Part shown: piece after piece, positions 52,428 through 62,054 of the stretch | Layout: each line of letters begins with the position of its first letter | Position numbering within the stretch: position 1 is the first letter of the stretch | DNA from: an uncultured Lachnospiraceae bacterium | GTDB taxonomy: Bacteria; Bacillota; Clostridia; Lachnospirales; Lachnospiraceae | DNA length: 64,000 nt | Direction: 5' to 3' | Assembly (NCBI GenBank): GCA_910588655.1 | Contig: CAJUPJ010000003.1 | Coordinates: 92,430-156,429 of the forward strand | Translations under genes and position numbers: made by a program | Notes under the pieces: generated by a model | Databases searched by the model: none | Told to the model about the DNA's origin: nothing | What the model saw: the letters and a program-made list of their open reading frames with translations, nothing else

Positions 52428-53303
52428 ATGCCAGTATGGAAAGCTGTTATACTTGGCCTGGTGCAGGGGCTTGCCGAGTTTCTGCCTGTCAGCAGTTCAG
52501 GGCATCTTATTATAATTAAACAGGTACTTGGAGTGGATTTAGGAAGCGGCGGCATGTTTTTTGACATTATGCTGCATTTTGGCACTCTGGTTGCTATCTT
52601 TATAGCATTCCATAAGGATATAGCAAAACTGGTGGCTGAGGGAATACATATTATTATAGATATTTTCGCAAATATTGGTATATTTTTTGCCAGATTATTT
52701 AGAAGCAGCAAAGAATACAGGCATATAATAAAAAGTTCATACCGTAAATTTGTTATGCTTGTTATAGTATCAACAATACCTACAGGGATAATAGGTATCC
52801 TGCTTTCAGATATTATTGGTGCGGCAAATGATATGATAATGGTTCCAGGTGTATGTCTTTTTATTACGGCTGCTTTTCTGGTTATTGCAGATTTGGCAGA
52901 TGAGGGGATTAAGAAGCCTAAAGAGGCTTCTTACGTGGATGCAGGAATTATTGGCATAGCGCAGGGGCTTTCAACAATGCCTGGCATTTCACGTTCGGGA
53001 ACTACTATAACAGCCTGCATATTATGTGGTTTTGATAAAAAATTTGCTGTAAAGTATTCCTTTATAATGTCAATACCAGCAGTACTTGGTGCTGTTGTGC
53101 TTGAGCTTAAGGATTTACAGCCAGGCATTATTGTAAAAGATGATATAACAGGCTGTATTATAGCTACGGTAGTAGCAGCAGTAGCAGGATATTTTTCAAT
53201 ATGTTTTATGATGGCACTTGTGCGTGGCAAAAGATATAAATATTTCGCAATATATTGTATAATAGCAGGCAGTATTGCAGTTGGTTATAATTTTTGGGGT
53301 TAA
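52428..53303 (+). CDS. uppP: Undecaprenyl-diphosphatase
   Basis: This membrane enzyme dephosphorylates undecaprenyl diphosphate to recycle the cell-wall lipid carrier, and gives intrinsic bacitracin tolerance when abundant. The ATG at 52428 is chosen because 'TAAGGAG' lies nine bases upstream; the frame's earlier GTG directly abuts that site. The 291 residues contain 'GLAEFLPVSSSGHLIII' (about 13-30) and 'MPGISRSGTTI', the two active-site motifs, with about eight membrane segments. It stands between a pseudogene and ftsK, 51 bases before the latter. Confidence 0.94.
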   Translation: MPVWKAVILGLVQGLAEFLPVSSSGHLIIIKQVLGVDLGSGGMFFDIMLHFGTLVAIFIAFHKDIAKLVAEGIHIIIDIFANIGIFFARLFRSSKEYRHIIKSSYRKFVMLVIVSTIPTGIIGILLSDIIGAANDMIMVPGVCLFITAAFLVIADLADEGIKKPKEASYVDAGIIGIAQGLSTMPGISRSGTTITACILCGFDKKFAVKYSFIMSIPAVLGAVVLELKDLQPGIIVKDDITGCIIATVVAAVAGYFSICFMMALVRGKRYKYFAIYCIIAGSIAVGYNFWG

Positions 53304-53354
53304 AATCTAGCAATAATTAAAATCCAGTAATAAAGGAAAAGGAGAGTTGTCAGG

Positions 53355-56300
53355 ATGGCGGCGGCAAACAGTTCTACTAATACAAGAGCCAGAGCCCGGA
53401 TGGCTGCCAGTACAAAAACAGGCAGAAGCCAGGGGGCTAAGAAAACATCTTCCCAGGCGGCAGGTAAAAAAACTAAAACAGATAAAGATAAAATACACCA
53501 GCGGAAAATACAGGATGTTAATGAATATAAAGACAGGATGGCATTTGAAACAGCCATAACCCTTATTGTAATGGCTATAATTGCAGTATTTTTATATTTA
53601 AGTTATTTTGGGCTGGGAGGAATTATAGGGAAGATATCTGGAGGGTTATTTTTTGGAATATTCGGGTGGGCTGCATGGCTTCTGCCTGCGGGAATTATAA
53701 TTGGCTATATATTCGGTCTTGTCAACCAGGGAGACCACCGTGTGCCAAGGAAACTTATAAGTATTTCAGCAGCAATATGGCTTATGCTTGGCATTTCTGA
53801 CCTGCTGTCAGGACAGGAAATAATTACTGAATACTATACAAGCAACCATGTAATGCATAAAAAATACTTTGAATGTATGGATTTGACGCTTGGTGATATG
53901 GTTGTAGAAGGGAAAGGCAACCCTGGTATACTTGGACGGGTTATAAGCACTATATTTTCTAAAATTACAGGGGAAGTCGGCGCTGTAGTAATAATGATGG
54001 CGCTGTTTGTATTATGCCTGTTTATTTTCCATGGAATAGAATTTATGGCGGCATTGCGTAAAAGAAATGCATATAAACAGCAGATGGAAGATACATATGA
54101 GGAGATAAGCAGTAAAGAAGATTATAAAGCACCTTCTTACAGGGTGATACCACAGCCTTCCATAAGGAGGCAGCAGGCAAGGGATAACGGGCATGCCATG
54201 CAGTCAGTAAATCTTATGGAAATGAATATGACGCTTGATGAAATAGAAGAAAATAAACGTAAACAGGCAATTGGTAAAAACACAATGGAAGAAATTGTTG
54301 CTGGCAATAAAAAGCCTGGCAAGAAGGAGAAACCTGCAATAAAGAAACCAGAGGAAGCAGTAATCCCTGGCATTGTGGATGAAAAAGTTCCTGTTAATGA
54401 TGAAAATAATATTGTACAGAAACAGGAAACAGATGACGAAAGACGTAAGAGGAATATAGAAAATATTCCTGTGTTCCGTGATGAATTAAATAAAAAGTTT
54501 GGCAGGAAACGTAATACTGTGCAGGAAATAAGCCAGGAGCCGTTGTTTACTATAAAAGATACGGCAGAATATATAGAAACAGGTATGCCAGAAAAGGTAA
54601 CAGAACCAGAAGACTTTAATGAACTAGAACCAGAAAATTTTAATGGACTGGCTGGTTTTAGTGCAGATAATTTTAGTACAGATAATATAGAAGATAGCAG
54701 CAATTCTGTTAATGATAATATTATACTGGTAAAAGCCCCAGAAGATAATAATTCTGCAGAAACTGCCAGTAATGATGCCAGACAGGAATTAAAGCCACAA
54801 GAGAGCATGGATGTTATTATGCAGGAAACAACTGGTAATACTGGGGAAACTGCCAGCAGTAATATGGAAGAAGATATAAGGGATGCAGCACCTGTTATGG
54901 ATAGCAGTACACCACAGGCACAGGGTGGTTATGCTGTAAAGCAGGAGGAAAGCAAAACTGTAAGCCAGAAGGAAAGCAAGACTGAGGTTTCTTCTGCGCC
55001 AGCATATAAAAGACCAGAAACTACAACAAACCATGGCAGGATAGGAGGAGATAATTATGTTTCTGCTTCTGGTACATTTAATGCGCTTAATAACAGCAAG
55101 GAGCTTGCAGGCCTTCCAGAACCAGAATATATTTTCCCATATCCAGGACTGCTTAAAATACCAGAAGAGTCTTCTAATGGCATGACAGATGATGATTTAC
55201 GCAATACAGCTGCCAAACTCCAGGATACCCTTAAGAGTTTTAATGTAAATGTACAGATGGGTGCTGTAACATGCGGGCCCACTGTTACGAGATATGAGTT
55301 ATTCCCTGAACAGGGTGTAAGGGTCAATAAAATTACAAATCTGGCAGATGACCTTAAATTAAGCCTTGCGGCGCAAAGCATAAGGATTGAAGCACCAATA
55401 CCAGGCAAATCTGCTGTAGGCATAGAAGTACCAAATCCTGAACCTGGTTCAGTAGGTTTCAGGGAACTGCTTGAGAGTGAAGAATTTACCAAATCAAAAT
55501 CACCTGTTACATTTGCCGTAGGAAAGGATATTGGCGGCAAAATCATTATAACAGATATTGCTAAAATGCCGCATCTTCTTATTGCCGGGGCAACTGGTTC
55601 AGGTAAATCTGTATGTATAAATACGCTTATAATGAGTATTTTATATAAGGCAAATCCAGATGATGTCAAGCTTATTATGATTGACCCGAAAGTTGTAGAA
55701 CTTAGTGTTTATAATGGCATACCACATCTTTTCTGTCCTGTTGTAACAGACCCTAAAGAAGCATCTGCTGCGCTTAACTGGGCAGTACGTGAGATGATGG
55801 ACAGGTATAATAAATTTACAGAGCTTGGCGTGCGTAATATTACAGGCTATAATAAGAAAATAAAAACTGTAGAAGACCCGGAGGCGGCTGGTTATGTTAA
55901 AATGCCGTCACTTGTAATAATAGTAGACGAGTTTGCAGACCTTATGATGGTTGCTTCCAAGGAAGTTGAAGACGCTGTATGCAGGCTTGCACAGCTTGCA
56001 AGGGCAGCAGGAATACATCTTGTACTTGCAACACAGCGTCCTTCTGTTAATGTAATAACAGGTATAATTAAAGCAAATATCCCATCAAGAATAGCTTTTT
56101 CTGTATCATCAGCAATTGATTCACGTACAATTCTTGATAAAAGTGGTGCTGAGAAGCTTATTGGAAAGGGTGATATGCTTTTCTTCCCGTCAGGTTATTC
56201 AGAGCCGGTACGTGTACAGGGTGCATTTGTTTCAGATAAAGAAGTAAGTGATGTAGTTGAATTTTTACGCAATAATAATGAAGAACCAGATTATAATAAT

Positions 56301-56678
56301 AATGTTACTGAAATAGTTGAACCAGATGTTGCTGATGCCGGGACAAAGGAGCAAAAAGAACCTAAGTCTGACAGGGATGAATATTTTGAAGATGCAGGAA
56401 GGTTTGTAATTGAGTCAGAGAGGGCAGCAGCAGGACAGCTCCAGAGACGCTTTTCTATAGGTTTTAACAGGGCAGGAAGAATTATAGACCAGCTCCATAA
56501 GGCAGGCGTTGTAGGACCTGCTGAGGGAACAAAACCAAGAAAAATACTTATGACAATGAATGATTTTGACTTGCTTTTAGGTAATGTACCGCCAGTTTCT
56601 GAAAGTGAAATAGAAGAAACACTGCAAAACTATTCAGAGGCAAGTGGCATGGAGGTAATACAGAATGAACAGTATTAA
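53355..56678 (+). CDS. ftsK: DNA translocase FtsK/SpoIIIE
   Basis: This hexameric motor pumps DNA during division or sporulation. The 1107-residue protein has an N-terminal basic leader, about four membrane segments (70-235), a long low-complexity linker rich in Glu, Asn and Pro (about 250-600), the motor with Walker A 'GATGSGKS' (745-752) and 'VIIVDEFADLMM' as Walker B, and a C-terminal winged-helix gamma domain (about 1030-1100). 'AAAAGGAGAG' is upstream. Its last 14 bases overlap the next gene. SpoIIIE and FtsK cannot be separated by these features alone. Confidence 0.95.
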   Translation: MAAANSSTNTRARARMAASTKTGRSQGAKKTSSQAAGKKTKTDKDKIHQRKIQDVNEYKDRMAFETAITLIVMAIIAVFLYLSYFGLGGIIGKISGGLFFGIFGWAAWLLPAGIIIGYIFGLVNQGDHRVPRKLISISAAIWLMLGISDLLSGQEIITEYYTSNHVMHKKYFECMDLTLGDMVVEGKGNPGILGRVISTIFSKITGEVGAVVIMMALFVLCLFIFHGIEFMAALRKRNAYKQQMEDTYEEISSKEDYKAPSYRVIPQPSIRRQQARDNGHAMQSVNLMEMNMTLDEIEENKRKQAIGKNTMEEIVAGNKKPGKKEKPAIKKPEEAVIPGIVDEKVPVNDENNIVQKQETDDERRKRNIENIPVFRDELNKKFGRKRNTVQEISQEPLFTIKDTAEYIETGMPEKVTEPEDFNELEPENFNGLAGFSADNFSTDNIEDSSNSVNDNIILVKAPEDNNSAETASNDARQELKPQESMDVIMQETTGNTGETASSNMEEDIRDAAPVMDSSTPQAQGGYAVKQEESKTVSQKESKTEVSSAPAYKRPETTTNHGRIGGDNYVSASGTFNALNNSKELAGLPEPEYIFPYPGLLKIPEESSNGMTDDDLRNTAAKLQDTLKSFNVNVQMGAVTCGPTVTRYELFPEQGVRVNKITNLADDLKLSLAAQSIRIEAPIPGKSAVGIEVPNPEPGSVGFRELLESEEFTKSKSPVTFAVGKDIGGKIIITDIAKMPHLLIAGATGSGKSVCINTLIMSILYKANPDDVKLIMIDPKVVELSVYNGIPHLFCPVVTDPKEASAALNWAVREMMDRYNKFTELGVRNITGYNKKIKTVEDPEAAGYVKMPSLVIIVDEFADLMMVASKEVEDAVCRLAQLARAAGIHLVLATQRPSVNVITGIIKANIPSRIAFSVSSAIDSRTILDKSGAEKLIGKGDMLFFPSGYSEPVRVQGAFVSDKEVSDVVEFLRNNNEEPDYNNNVTEIVEPDVADAGTKEQKEPKSDRDEYFEDAGRFVIESERAAAGQLQRRFSIGFNRAGRIIDQLHKAGVVGPAEGTKPRKILMTMNDFDLLLGNVPPVSESEIEETLQNYSEASGMEVIQNEQY

Positions 56679-57624
56679 AGGGCATATCCTGGTAAATTCG
56701 TTTTATAAGACAGAAAAATTTATGGAACATTACCATTGCCTGCAAAGTTCTGCAGAGAAGCAGGGTGTGGAGCTGGATATTATTGAAAATTCAGATATAC
56801 TCTGTTCTTATGGAACTTGTGGTGTGGAAAAAATTTACAGGGCACTTGAAGGGGATGCGTTTCTTTTATTCTGGGATAAGGATATAAGGCTTGGACGGCA
56901 GGTTGAAAAAATCTGCCAGGAAAAAAATATATTTATGTGTAATTCTGTAGAAGCTACAGCAGTTTGTGATGATAAATCTTTAACATACCAGAAGCTGTGG
57001 GAATGGAACAGGGATAAACCGCCAGATTTACAGATACCGCTTATACCTTCAGTAACCGCACCTATGGCATATGCAAATATGGGCTATACAAATACAGATT
57101 TTCTTGGTAAAGTTATAGAAGAACTTTCTTTGCCAGTTGTAGTTAAAGAATGTTATGGCTCATTTGGTGAACAGGTGTACCTTGCAGAAAATATTGAGCA
57201 GCTTAGGGAAATTACCTTAAGGCTTGGAGGTACGCCGCATATATACCAGAAGTTCATTAAAGAAAGCAGCGGCAGGGATGTAAGGATTGAAGTTGCAGGC
57301 GGTGAAGCCGCCGCAGCTATGTACAGGTATTCTGTAAACGGGGATTTCCGTGCCAATATAACAAATGGCGGATGCATGAAGCCTTACAGCCCTTCTGCCA
57401 GGGAATGCCAGATTGCACTAGATACAGCAGATGCCCTTGGTCTTTGTTTTGGAGGCATAGACCTGCTTTTTACAGAAAGCGGGGAGGCAGAAGTTGTATG
57501 TGAAGTTAATTCTAATGCACATTTTAAAAATATATATGACTGCACTGGAATAAATGTGGCTGATAAGATAATTGCTTATATTATAACCTCATTAAACAAG
57601 CCATTTAAAGGGTTTATTCAATGA
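56665..57624 (+). CDS. RimK-like ATP-grasp ligase 1
   Basis: The 319-residue protein has an N-terminal domain typical of RimK-family enzymes and an ATP-grasp core: 'LPVVVKECYGSFGEQVYL' (lysine of the ATP-binding loop), 'IYQKFIKESSGRDVRIEVAG', and metal-binding 'VVCEVNSNAHFKNIYDCTGI' near the end. It would ligate an amino acid or amine to a carboxylate with ATP. 'GGAGG' and the start lie inside the end of ftsK (14-base overlap), implying coupling to ftsK. A second, related ligase follows 286 bases later with a palindromic repeat between. No substrate gene, such as a precursor peptide, is recognised. Confidence 0.78.
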   Translation: MNSIKGHILVNSFYKTEKFMEHYHCLQSSAEKQGVELDIIENSDILCSYGTCGVEKIYRALEGDAFLLFWDKDIRLGRQVEKICQEKNIFMCNSVEATAVCDDKSLTYQKLWEWNRDKPPDLQIPLIPSVTAPMAYANMGYTNTDFLGKVIEELSLPVVVKECYGSFGEQVYLAENIEQLREITLRLGGTPHIYQKFIKESSGRDVRIEVAGGEAAAAMYRYSVNGDFRANITNGGCMKPYSPSARECQIALDTADALGLCFGGIDLLFTESGEAEVVCEVNSNAHFKNIYDCTGINVADKIIAYIITSLNKPFKGFIQ

Positions 57625-57632
57625 GGCTGGTT

Positions 57633-57665
57633 TGCAGGCGGGCAAGTAGCTAATGCCTGCCTGCA
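57633..57665 (+). other. GC-rich hairpin between the ATP-grasp genes
   Basis: 'TGCAGGCGGGCA' (57633-57644) pairs with 'TGCCTGCCTGCA' (57654-57665), one G-U pair. It has no T tract, so it is not a standard terminator. It may stabilise or attenuate the transcript. Confidence 0.5.
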
Positions 57666-57792
57666 GGCAATGCGGATTGCGGATATCCGTTTGACACCAG
57701 GTAACAAGTTAATGCCATATGGACAGGGAGGTGGCAGAAAAATAAAAATCTGTACACAAAGTAACTTATAAATATAATTTAGAGCACACAAT

Positions 57793-57866
57793 TTTTCCAC
57801 CTGTGCGGTTACCCACTCCCTGAATAGGCAAAAAATGGATGAGTGGGTAACCGCACAGGCTGGAAC
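57793..57866. repeat. Second-family palindromic element (74 bp)
   Basis: 'CCACCTGTGCGGTTACCCAC' starts the left arm and 'GTGGGTAACCGCACAGGCTG' ends the right arm, about 22 paired bases. The centre 'AGGCAAAAAATGGATGAG' matches that of the 28.7-kb copy. The element ends 44 bases before the second ATP-grasp start. Confidence 0.75.
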
Positions 57867-57910
57867 TTTTATCTGGCCAGCAGGACATGCTGGCTGACTG
57901 GGGGATGGAT

Positions 57911-58798
57911 ATGAAAGGATATATAATTTACCAAAGCAGTGAAGCAGAAAAGAACAAGGCATTTATTGAGAAACTTAAGGCTGAAGGGGATAACCAGGGC
58001 ATTAGTTTTGAGTATGTGCCAGCAGAAGAGCATTTAGAATATGCAGAACCGGATATTGTTATAAACAGGACAAGGGACTACAGGGTAAGCAGGCACTATG
58101 AGAATAAGGGTATAGCTGTTTTTAACCCTGCATACCTTGTGCATATTGGAAATAATAAGTATGAAGCTGCCATGTACCTGTCAGAACATCTTACATACGA
58201 AGTTAAAAGCAATAAATGGGCTGCAAATACATGGTTTGTAAGTAAATCTGATTTACCTTCACTTCTTGATAATGAATATTTGAAAAGGCTTGTAAGCAAC
58301 CTGGCAGGTGATTCATGTAATGATGTAGTTATTAAATCTGTAGACGGCCATGGAGGGCGTGAGGTTTTCCTGCTTGACAATGGCGCATCTAATACAGAAA
58401 AGCTAAAGGAAATCCTTGAAAACCTTAAGGGCAAGGACTGTGTTATACAGGAAAGGATTGAGAGTAACAGCTCTGATATACGGGTATATATTTTAGGAGG
58501 GGAAATATATGCAGCAGTAATAAGAAATGGCAGCAATGATTTCCGTTCAAACTATTCATTAGGCGGAAGTGCCAGTGAATATAAACTTATGGAGTCACAG
58601 AAAAGCTATATCAAAAAATTTGCAGAAGCACTTGGTGGAAGCAGGATTGGCATGGCAGGCATTGATTTTATAGTTACCAAAGACGGAAACCTGGTTTTTA
58701 ATGAGATTGAGGAAATGGCAGGTTCACGTATGCTTTATGAATGTACAGGTTACAATATTGCAGCAGATTATGTAAAGTGGATTAGCCGCTTTGTATAA
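57911..58798 (+). CDS. RimK-like ATP-grasp ligase 2
   Basis: The 295-residue protein is a diverged paralogue of the preceding ligase. It has 'DVVIKSVDGHGGREVFLLD' in the ATP-binding part, 'VIQERIESNSSDIRVYILGG', and the metal-binding 'LVFNEIEEMAGSRMLYECTG' at the C-terminal end. The ATG at 57911 is chosen because 'GGGGGATG' gives the best-spaced ribosome binding site; 57905 is a near alternative. The pair suggests two successive or partner ligations on an unknown substrate. The ligases share the same order of motifs but low overall similarity by eye. Confidence 0.78.
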   Translation: MKGYIIYQSSEAEKNKAFIEKLKAEGDNQGISFEYVPAEEHLEYAEPDIVINRTRDYRVSRHYENKGIAVFNPAYLVHIGNNKYEAAMYLSEHLTYEVKSNKWAANTWFVSKSDLPSLLDNEYLKRLVSNLAGDSCNDVVIKSVDGHGGREVFLLDNGASNTEKLKEILENLKGKDCVIQERIESNSSDIRVYILGGEIYAAVIRNGSNDFRSNYSLGGSASEYKLMESQKSYIKKFAEALGGSRIGMAGIDFIVTKDGNLVFNEIEEMAGSRMLYECTGYNIAADYVKWISRFV

Positions 58799-58881
58799 AT
58801 AAATTTTAAACATGCCTTGCAGGCAGCAATGCTTTTTATTTTGAAGAAAGCAACCAGAATAAGGAAAGACGGGGTATATTT

Positions 58882-60552
58882 ATGAAGACTGATATTGAAA
58901 TTGCACAGGAAGCAAAAATGCTGCATATACGTGATGTAGCAGACCAGCTTGGTATTTATGAAGATGAACTTGAATTCTATGGAAAATACAAGGCTAAACT
59001 GTCAGATGGGTTGTGGGAGAGAACCAGGGATAATAAAGATGGAAAGCTTGTGCTTGTAACTGCCATAAACCCTACCCCTGCTGGTGAAGGGAAAACTACA
59101 ACTACTGTAGGCATTGGTGAGGCTATGGCAAAGCTTGGTAAAAAAGCAGCAATAGCGTTACGTGAGCCATCGCTTGGGCCTTGCTTTGGAATAAAAGGCG
59201 GGGCTGCTGGCGGCGGATATGCACAGGTTGTGCCAATGGAGGACTTAAACCTGCATTTTACAGGTGATTTCCATGCAATAACATCAGCCAATAACCTTCT
59301 GGCGGCAATGCTTGACAACCATATACAGCAGGGCAATGCCCTTAAGATTGACACTAACCAGGTGGTGTGGAAGCGCTGTGTTGATATGAATGACAGGGTT
59401 TTAAGAAATATTGTTGCAGGGCTTGGCAGGCCAGCCGACGGTGTTGTAAGGGAAGACCATTTTATAATTACAGTTGCATCAGAAATTATGGCAATTCTCT
59501 GTCTTGCAGAAAATATAAAAGATTTAAAAGAGAGGCTTGGAAGGATTATTGTTGCGTACAATTATGATGGTGAACCTGTTACAGCTAAGCAGTTAAACGC
59601 TGTTGGCGCAATGGCAGCACTGTTAAAGGATGCAATAAAGCCTAATTTAATACAGACTGTGGAAAATACACCTGCATTTGTACATGGCGGGCCTTTTGCC
59701 AATATTGCACATGGCTGTAACAGCGTACGTGCAACAAAGACAGCACTTAAACTTGCAGACTACGTAATTACTGAAGCAGGTTTCGGGGCAGACCTCGGGG
59801 CAGAAAAATTCCTTGATATCAAATGCCGTATAGCAGGGCTTAAGCCAGATGCTGCCGTACTTGTTGCTACAGTGCGTGCCCTTAAATACAATGGCGGTGT
59901 GCCTAAAAATGAACTGGGTGTGGAAAACCTTGCTGCACTGGAAAAAGGCATTGCCAACCTTGGCAAGCATATTGAAAATATAGCAAAGTACAATATTCCA
60001 TGCGTTGTTGCGCTTAACCGTTTTGTTACAGATACAGAAGCAGAGCTTGCCTATGTAAGAAAATATTGTGAAGAAAACGGATGTGAACTTGCGCTTTCAG
60101 AAGTCTGGGAACATGGCGGCAATGGTGGCACAGAGCTTGCAGAAAAAATTATAAAAACCCTTGAAACAAAAGAAAGCCATTATGCGCCAATTTACAGTAC
60201 AGAACTTCCAATAAAGGAAAAGATTGAGACAATCGCAAGGGAAATATATGGTGCGGATGGTGTAACATATGATGATGCTGCCTCAAAGGCAATAGAAAGG
60301 CTTGAGAAGCTTGGCTATGGTAAACTTCCTGTCTGCATGGCAAAGAACCAGTATTCGCTTTCAGATGATGCAACAAAGCTTGGCAGACCTTCAGGTTTTA
60401 ATATTAATATACGTGAAGCCTATGTATCAGCTGGGGCGGGCTTTATAGTTGCAATAACAGGAACAGTAATGACAATGCCAGGGCTGCCGCTGCATCCTGC
60501 TGCGGAAAGGATAGACGTAGACGATAACGGGGTAATAACAGGTTTATCATAA
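58882..60552 (+). CDS. fhs: Formate-tetrahydrofolate ligase
   Basis: This enzyme makes 10-formyltetrahydrofolate from formate, ATP and tetrahydrofolate, feeding purine synthesis and, in acetogens, the Wood-Ljungdahl pathway. The 556 residues contain the nucleotide-binding 'PTPAGEGKTTTTVG' (64-77), 'KGGAAGGGYAQVVPMEDLNL', and 'GGPFANIAHGCNS'. Length and motifs fit the homotetrameric family. 'AAAGACGGGG' precedes the start. No other Wood-Ljungdahl genes are in the window, so acetogenesis cannot be inferred. The next gene begins six bases after its stop. Confidence 0.96.
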   Translation: MKTDIEIAQEAKMLHIRDVADQLGIYEDELEFYGKYKAKLSDGLWERTRDNKDGKLVLVTAINPTPAGEGKTTTTVGIGEAMAKLGKKAAIALREPSLGPCFGIKGGAAGGGYAQVVPMEDLNLHFTGDFHAITSANNLLAAMLDNHIQQGNALKIDTNQVVWKRCVDMNDRVLRNIVAGLGRPADGVVREDHFIITVASEIMAILCLAENIKDLKERLGRIIVAYNYDGEPVTAKQLNAVGAMAALLKDAIKPNLIQTVENTPAFVHGGPFANIAHGCNSVRATKTALKLADYVITEAGFGADLGAEKFLDIKCRIAGLKPDAAVLVATVRALKYNGGVPKNELGVENLAALEKGIANLGKHIENIAKYNIPCVVALNRFVTDTEAELAYVRKYCEENGCELALSEVWEHGGNGGTELAEKIIKTLETKESHYAPIYSTELPIKEKIETIAREIYGADGVTYDDAASKAIERLEKLGYGKLPVCMAKNQYSLSDDATKLGRPSGFNINIREAYVSAGAGFIVAITGTVMTMPGLPLHPAAERIDVDDNGVITGLS

Positions 60553-60558
60553 AAAAGT

Positions 60559-61974
60559 ATGGATAAAAAATTTATTCTGGAAAGCAATTTTACCAAAAAT
60601 ACAATTATAAAAGCTGCCATGTGCCTTCTGTTTCTTGTACTAATACCTGCCACAGGCATAAAGCCTGTGCACTGTACAGGGGCAGGAATGGCAGATGGCA
60701 GCATTAATAATATTACCAGCAATAACACTTCTGATAATGTATTCACAAGCGGAGAAGGTATTGTTTATAAAGCCATAGAAGGCACAAATAAATGCCAGGT
60801 AGTTTCATATACTGGGAACAGCGGAAATGTTATTATTCCAGATGAATATAACGGTTATACTGTTACTGCAGTTGCTGGTGGTTCATTCCGTGGCAATGAG
60901 ATTATTACCAGTATTGTTATTGGAAGCAATATAGAAAGTATAGGCTCTGGTGCATTTTCATATTGTGGATATTTAAAAAGTGTAGAATTTAAAAGTAACC
61001 AGATAAAGGCAATTCCGGCAAACTGTTTTGAAGCATGTGCTTCATTAAAGAAAATAGAACTGCCAGGGTCTGTAAAAAAAGCAGGCAGCAGGGCATTCGC
61101 TTTCTGTACTTCCATGTACCAGATAATAATACCAGGACAGGTAACAAGCTTTGGAAAAGAAGTATTTTATGGATGTAATAAAAACAGGCTTACCGTTGTA
61201 GCAGAAACAGGTTCAAAAGCAGAAAAGACCGCTAAAAAATATGGCCTGCTTGTAACAGGTACCAGCCAGACAGTGCTTTCATCCAACAGTTTAATTGATA
61301 TTGAAGGAGCACAGGATAAAATTTATGTTTACAGTGCACCATCTAAAATAAAGTGGAAAAGCCTGGACCCAGGAACTGCAAAAGTAGACCAGAATGGCAG
61401 GGTTAAAACATTAAAAGCAGGAAAAGCGGTAATAACAGCAAAAACGGCTGGCATGGAATTAAAATGCAGGGTAAAGGTTTATAAAAGAAATAAAAAGAAC
61501 TGTCTTAAAGTAATTTACTCAAAATATGTAAGAAAAGAAATGACAGACTATGAAAAAGTTTATGCTGCACATGCCTGGCTGGTCCAAAATGTAAAATATG
61601 ACAAGACACTTTATAAAACAGGTACAGTCCCAGCCATAAGCCATACAGCAGAAGGTGCACTGGACAGGGGTATAGCAGTATGTGACGGATATACCAAGGC
61701 ATTTATAATAATAATGGGGCATTATGGAATAAAAAGCCAGATGGTTACAGGAGGCGCGCATGCCTGGAACATTGTTAAAATAAAAAATAAATGGTATCAT
61801 GTAGACTGCACGTATGATGACCCAATAGTGAATGGAAGCTTTAATAACAGAAATGTGTTTCTTGATTTCTTTTTAAAAACAGATAAAGAAATGAAGATAA
61901 CACATATATGGGATTATAATGCATATCCAAAGTGTAATAGTAAAAAAGCAGATAAAAGTTACAGGACAGAGTGA
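60559..61974 (+). CDS. Secreted LRR_5 / bacterial-Ig / transglutaminase-like protein
   Basis: The 471-residue protein has a signal-type hydrophobic segment near residues 18-37. BspA-like LRR_5 repeats follow (about 75-200, 'SIVIGSNIESIGSGAFSYCG' type), then a Big_2-like domain (about 225-315, 'AKVDQNGRVKTLKAGKAVIT'), and a C-terminal transglutaminase-like domain with a likely triad Cys375 ('GIAVCDGY'), His401 ('GGAHAWN') and Asp416 ('HVDCTYDD'). It is probably secreted or cell-surface associated and may process peptide or protein cross-links. There is no good ribosome binding site, and the start is only six bases after fhs, so it depends on translational coupling or the true start is further in. 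Confidence 0.78.
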   Translation: MDKKFILESNFTKNTIIKAAMCLLFLVLIPATGIKPVHCTGAGMADGSINNITSNNTSDNVFTSGEGIVYKAIEGTNKCQVVSYTGNSGNVIIPDEYNGYTVTAVAGGSFRGNEIITSIVIGSNIESIGSGAFSYCGYLKSVEFKSNQIKAIPANCFEACASLKKIELPGSVKKAGSRAFAFCTSMYQIIIPGQVTSFGKEVFYGCNKNRLTVVAETGSKAEKTAKKYGLLVTGTSQTVLSSNSLIDIEGAQDKIYVYSAPSKIKWKSLDPGTAKVDQNGRVKTLKAGKAVITAKTAGMELKCRVKVYKRNKKNCLKVIYSKYVRKEMTDYEKVYAAHAWLVQNVKYDKTLYKTGTVPAISHTAEGALDRGIAVCDGYTKAFIIIMGHYGIKSQMVTGGAHAWNIVKIKNKWYHVDCTYDDPIVNGSFNNRNVFLDFFLKTDKEMKITHIWDYNAYPKCNSKKADKSYRTE

Positions 61975-61989
61975 TTTGTTTTTATAAAT

Positions 61990-62030
61990 AATAAAACCCC
62001 CATGAAGAATACAACTTCATGGGGGTTAAG
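61990..62030. terminator. Bidirectional terminator between the transglutaminase gene and tsf
   Basis: 'AACCCCCATGAAG' (61995-62007) pairs perfectly with 'CTTCATGGGGGTT' (62015-62027). The minus-strand reading continues into TTTTATTATT, which terminates rpsB-tsf; the plus-strand reading has a weaker T tract. Confidence 0.8.
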
Positions 62031-62054
62031 TTTTGCTAAAAATGATAAGAACTT

